Assembly: GCF_028583425.1 (NCBI RefSeq)
Contig: NC_072801.1
Location: 23,084,001-23,148,000, forward strand
DNA length: 64,000 bases
Source of the DNA: Eublepharis macularius
Lineage: Eukaryota; Chordata; Lepidosauria; Squamata; Eublepharidae
Reading direction: 5' to 3'
Shown: in pieces, positions 61,107 through 64,000 of the stretch
Position numbering within the stretch: the first letter of the stretch is position 1
Layout: each line of letters starts with the position of its first letter
Notes under the pieces: generated by a model
Databases searched by the model: none
The model's input: only the letters and a program-made list of their open reading frames with translations
What the model was told of the DNA's origin: nothing
Program-made: the position numbers and the translations under genes

Positions 61107-62250
61107 GGCTTGCCAGCTCCCTGCCCAGGGTGAAGGAACCCCTGCCCCCACCTGCCACCCCCTGGCCCCACCCACTTGGCTGGTGCAGGGGAGGACACAG
61201 GGGGGAAGCACATATGTGCTCTCCCATTGTGCTGAAAAGTGACATCATTTTCCGGAGCAATGGGGTAACTGAAGCCCAGCTGGTATCAGACGCGCAGCAG
61301 GTGGCAATGCCTGCCCCCTGCCTTCACACGGCTGGGATCAGGACGGAGCCATCCCCCACGTTCACCTGGCTAGGATCAGGCATGGAGCAGGTGGAAATGC
61401 CCGCCCACCCCTTCACCCACTATCAGGAGCCGAGCACATGGCAATGCCTGTTACCCCTTCAACCCGCCGGAATCAGACGCAGAGTAGGTGGCAATGTCCC
61501 TTCTCACCCTGTTGGGATCAGACGCAAAGTAGGCAGCAATGCCCACCTCCCTTTGCCTGGATGGAATCAGGCGTAGAGCAGGTTGCAATGCCTGCCCCCC
61601 TTCACCCTGTCGGGATCAGGCACAGAGCAGTTGGCAATGCCCGCCTCCCCTTCATGCGGCTGGGATCAGGTGTGGAGTAGGTGGAAAGGCTTGCCCCCCA
61701 CCTTCAGTCAGCCGGGATCAGGAGTGGAGCAGGCAGCAATACCCATTCCTCTTCAACCAGCTGGGATCAGGCATGGAGCAGGTGGCAATACCCATCTCTC
61801 TTCACTCGGCTGAGATCAGTAGCAGAGCAGGTGGCAATGCTCATCCCCCCTTCACCCAGCCAGAATCGGGCACAGAGCAGGAGGCAATGCCCACTCCCCT
61901 TCACCCAGCTGGGATCAGTAGCAGAGCAGGTGGAAATGCCCACCCACCCCCTTCACCCGGCCGGGATCAGGATCAGAGCAGGTGGCAATATCTGCCCCCC
62001 ACCTTCACCCCACCGGGATCAGTCACGGAGGAGGAGGCAATGCCCGCCATCCCCTTTCCAGAGCCCGTTGTATTTTTTCCCACAACAGGCTTTGTTGCTA
62101 GTTTTTAATTAATTGGGCTTTAGCACAACCCACAGCTCCACAGTTGCCCTGGAAAACAATGTCATTTTCTGGTGCAACGTGGGAGTGTGGGAGCGTGCCC
62201 CCTGTCCCCCAGCATTTCCACTTTGGCCCCTGGGGAACCTGGTAACCCTA
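61107..62250. repeat. TGCCAGCTCCC ... GGAACCTGGTAACCCTA repeat enlarged by a VNTR
   Basis: Outer parts belong to the family at 46310 (ccagctccctgcccaggg at the left, tggggaacctggtaacccta at the right, gtgacatcattttccggagc inside). The centre is occupied by a minisatellite described separately. Confidence 0.65.
61275..62065 (+). repeat. Minisatellite, about 16 units of about 50 bp
   Basis: The unit contains gggatcaggcatggagcagg, then tggcaatgcccacc and cccttcacccagct. The gatcag marker recurs at about 61284, 61333, 61371, 61424, 61461, 61514, 61563, 61612, 61661, 61713, 61763, 61812, 61862, 61911, 61963 and 62015. Since the unit is not a multiple of three, all forward frames share the same peptide words and open frames of up to 189 codons arise by chance. 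Confidence 0.92.
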
Positions 62251-62274
62251 GTTACATCCTTTGACAGCAGGGTT

Positions 62275-62560
62275 TAGAATCATAGGATCATAGAGCTGCT
62301 AGGGAGTCCAAGGGTCTTCTAGTCCAACTCCTTGCACAATGAAGTAAATTCACAGTTACCCCCACCTCCCACCCCCAGTGATCCCTGCTCAAAGTCCAGA
62401 GGAATACAAAAACCTCCAAGATCCCTGCCCAATCTGCCCTGGAGGAAAATTCCTTCCTGTCCCCAAAATGGTGGCACATAAGAAAGGACCATGAGAGCCG
62501 AGCACTGGTCCATCAGTTCCTGCCCTTCCTCTTGCCATCTTCCTAAATTCTCACTGTGCC
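62275..62560 (-). repeat. CR1 LINE 3' end
   Basis: Plus strand agaatcataggatcatagag is the reverse complement of the CR1 terminal repeats. It continues with ttctagtccaactccttgca and cctgccctggaggaaaat as in reptile CR1. 5'-truncated, non-coding. Confidence 0.75.
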
Positions 62561-62623
62561 ACAGAATCAGCAATGAGGAGTGTTTCAATGTATTGTCGAA
62601 GGCTTTCACGGCTGGAGAACAAT

Positions 62624-62903
62624 GGTTGTTGTGGGTTTTCTGGGCTGTATTGCCGTGGTCTTGGCATTGTAGTTCCTGACGTTTCGCCAGCAGCTGTGGC
62701 TGGCATCTTCAGAGGTGTAGCGCCAAAAGACAGAGGTCTCTCAGTGTCACACAGAGATCTCACAGTGTCTCTGCCTGTGACACTGAGAGATCTCTGTCTT
62801 TTGGTGCTATACCTCTGAAGATGCCAGCCACAGCTGCTGGTGAAATGTCAGGAACTACAATGCCAAGACCACGGCAATGCAGCCCGGAAAACCCACAACA
62901 ACC
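62624..62903. repeat. Inverted repeat, two 127-bp arms
   Basis: Left arm 62624-62750 (ggttgttgtgggttttctgg ... ctcagtgtcac) and right arm 62777-62903 (gtgacactgagagatctctg ... acccacaacaacc) with a 26-bp spacer. The arms differ at only a few positions. The sequence (cctgacgtttcgccagcagc) is a known type of reptile interspersed repeat, normally found single. Confidence 0.88.
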
Positions 62904-63569
62904 AGAAGTGCTTCACTCGGCAGCAGGTCTCCTCATCTCCCCAGCTCAGATTTCCCCATCTGTAAAATGCAAATCCCAAAATTCGGCCTTGTTGGATTGA
63001 TACAAGGCAGGATGCGACAAAGATTCTAGGACTAAACGTGGTGTTTTGGATTCACGATAACAGGAGAATTACAACGATGCATATAGGAGGGGAGAAAAAG
63101 CCAAAAGGACTGGGTTGCTGATCCTGAAATTTTACGGGAAGCTGAAAGGATGAGAACAGCGGAAAGTGAAATTCAGAAGTTAGGCACCTGTTGGCCTGAG
63201 ACCTAGGGAATCTCCAGGGACTACGCCTGCCATCTTGGAGTGCAGATGGGAACTAGGATACACAACTTCAGTTGCCATGACTAGCTGGCAGTATGAAGTC
63301 TGAAGACCAGCAAGGCCTGGCATAAAAAGCACCCTTGCTTTGTCAACAGAGCAGTACTCCCTGTCTGCTTGGTTTCTAGTTCCAACATCTGCTGTCCCTG
63401 AGCTGGAGAACATCAACATCTGGATTCAGATACAGCCACACGGGGAAGACATAAAACAGGAGTGATGTGCTTCCCATTCACCACACTTGTTCGTCTTCTG
63501 GATGGGAAGGTTGACTGGCCTCCTAATCAGACTCGGAATCTTCCATAGCCAGAAAGTGGCCTCTTACCA

Positions 63570-64000
63570 TTTCCTGGCCAGGGTGTCGTGGCCCAGTCCG
63601 GGCTCAGTGAGAGTGGGGACTCCATGAGGACTCCATGAGGAGCCTCATGTAGACAGCCATGACTCCTCGGGAGAAGAGGAGCTCCGTGTAGCCAGCCCTA
63701 GCCCTGACTCAGCAGAAGCCAGGGATCAGGAACCACAGCTGCTGGCTGATCAGAGCTCACAGCCAGCAGCTGAGACAGGGCCACTGGCACTCTCCAGCCC
63801 CAATATCACAGGGACTTCCAACACCACCGGGGAAGCCCAGCCAGGGGCTTCCACCCCCCAGGTTCTCCCACACCCAAAGAGCACCGCAGACATAAGCAGA
63901 GGTTAGAACTGCAGGAGAGACGGTGCCACACCTGCCTTCTGAGCCGACACCAGCTGCTCGAGAGCGATGATGAGGAGCATTAGAAGTGAGCCCCAGCAGC
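63570..64000. other. GC-rich, repeat-like segment at the window edge
   Basis: Base composition shifts to GC-rich with short internal repeats (gactccatgagg twice at 63619, agccagcag twice). A plus-strand frame near the end reads RLELQERRCHTC, then LLESDDEEH and a stop. It looks like part of a retroelement or LTR, but it is cut by the window end and I do not recognise the family. Confidence 0.3.

Larger units (their letters stand above)
33674..64000. other. Visible part of PDGFA intron 2: summary
   Basis: Upstream of exon 3 on the gene strand I found no match to exon 2 (the EIPREVIERL / RDLQRLLEID region) or to the signal peptide. Recognised repeats are listed separately. Unique-looking stretches without recognisable features: 34145-34520, 35510-36210, 36990-37280, 38210-39210, 39560-40860, 45500-46300, 46680-47510, 47790-48600, 53100-53720, 54780-58270 and 62920-63560. 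A possible plus-strand exon at 56023 is discussed in the findings. Confidence 0.6.

Noticed and set aside
61539..62108. Forward open frames of up to 189 codons
   Set aside because: They run through a minisatellite of about 50 bp and share the same words in all three frames; no domain is present.

Overview
The window is vertebrate nuclear DNA, almost certainly from a squamate reptile (lizard or snake). It is AT-leaning and intron-rich, and it is loaded with Sauria-type tRNA SINEs, 5S-rRNA-derived SINEs, CR1/L2-like tails, an L1 3' end and several families of short hAT-type DNA transposons. I cannot name the species.

The only gene I can support is PDGFA (platelet-derived growth factor subunit A), on the minus strand. 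Five exons are visible, each with consensus splice sites and matching phases: exon 3 (33569-33673, end of the propeptide and the furin-type RRKR site), exon 4 (29611-29798, most of the cystine-knot growth factor domain), exon 5 (13019-13145, last two knot cysteines), alternative exon 6 (basic retention tail and stop, 11706-11761) and exon 7 (short D-V-R tail and stop, 9361-9371, then the 3'UTR). The frame is intact from exon 3 onward, all eight conserved cysteines are present, and both alternative C-termini are preserved. Exons 1 and 2 (signal peptide and N-terminal propeptide) were not found. They should lie beyond position 64000, so intron 2 would be at least 30 kb.

Layout: 1-5000 is downstream flank with repeats; about 5000-9370 is a repeat-poor AT-rich block holding the 3'UTR and its candidate poly(A) sites; 9372-13018 holds introns 6 and 5; 13146-29610 is intron 4 (16.5 kb, heavily repeat-invaded); 29799-33568 is intron 3; 33674-64000 is the visible part of intron 2.

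The interesting structure is in the mobile DNA. Ten short elements carry hAT-like ends and 8-bp target duplications, five of them exact. One has an empty-site paralogue 0.7 kb away. Another sits exactly on the junction of a 0.55-kb tandem duplication. An 842-bp fold-back element with arms of about 380 bp splits a Sauria SINE, an L1 fragment with a 16-bp duplication splits another SINE, and there are several further near-perfect palindromes and a VNTR of about 50 bp.
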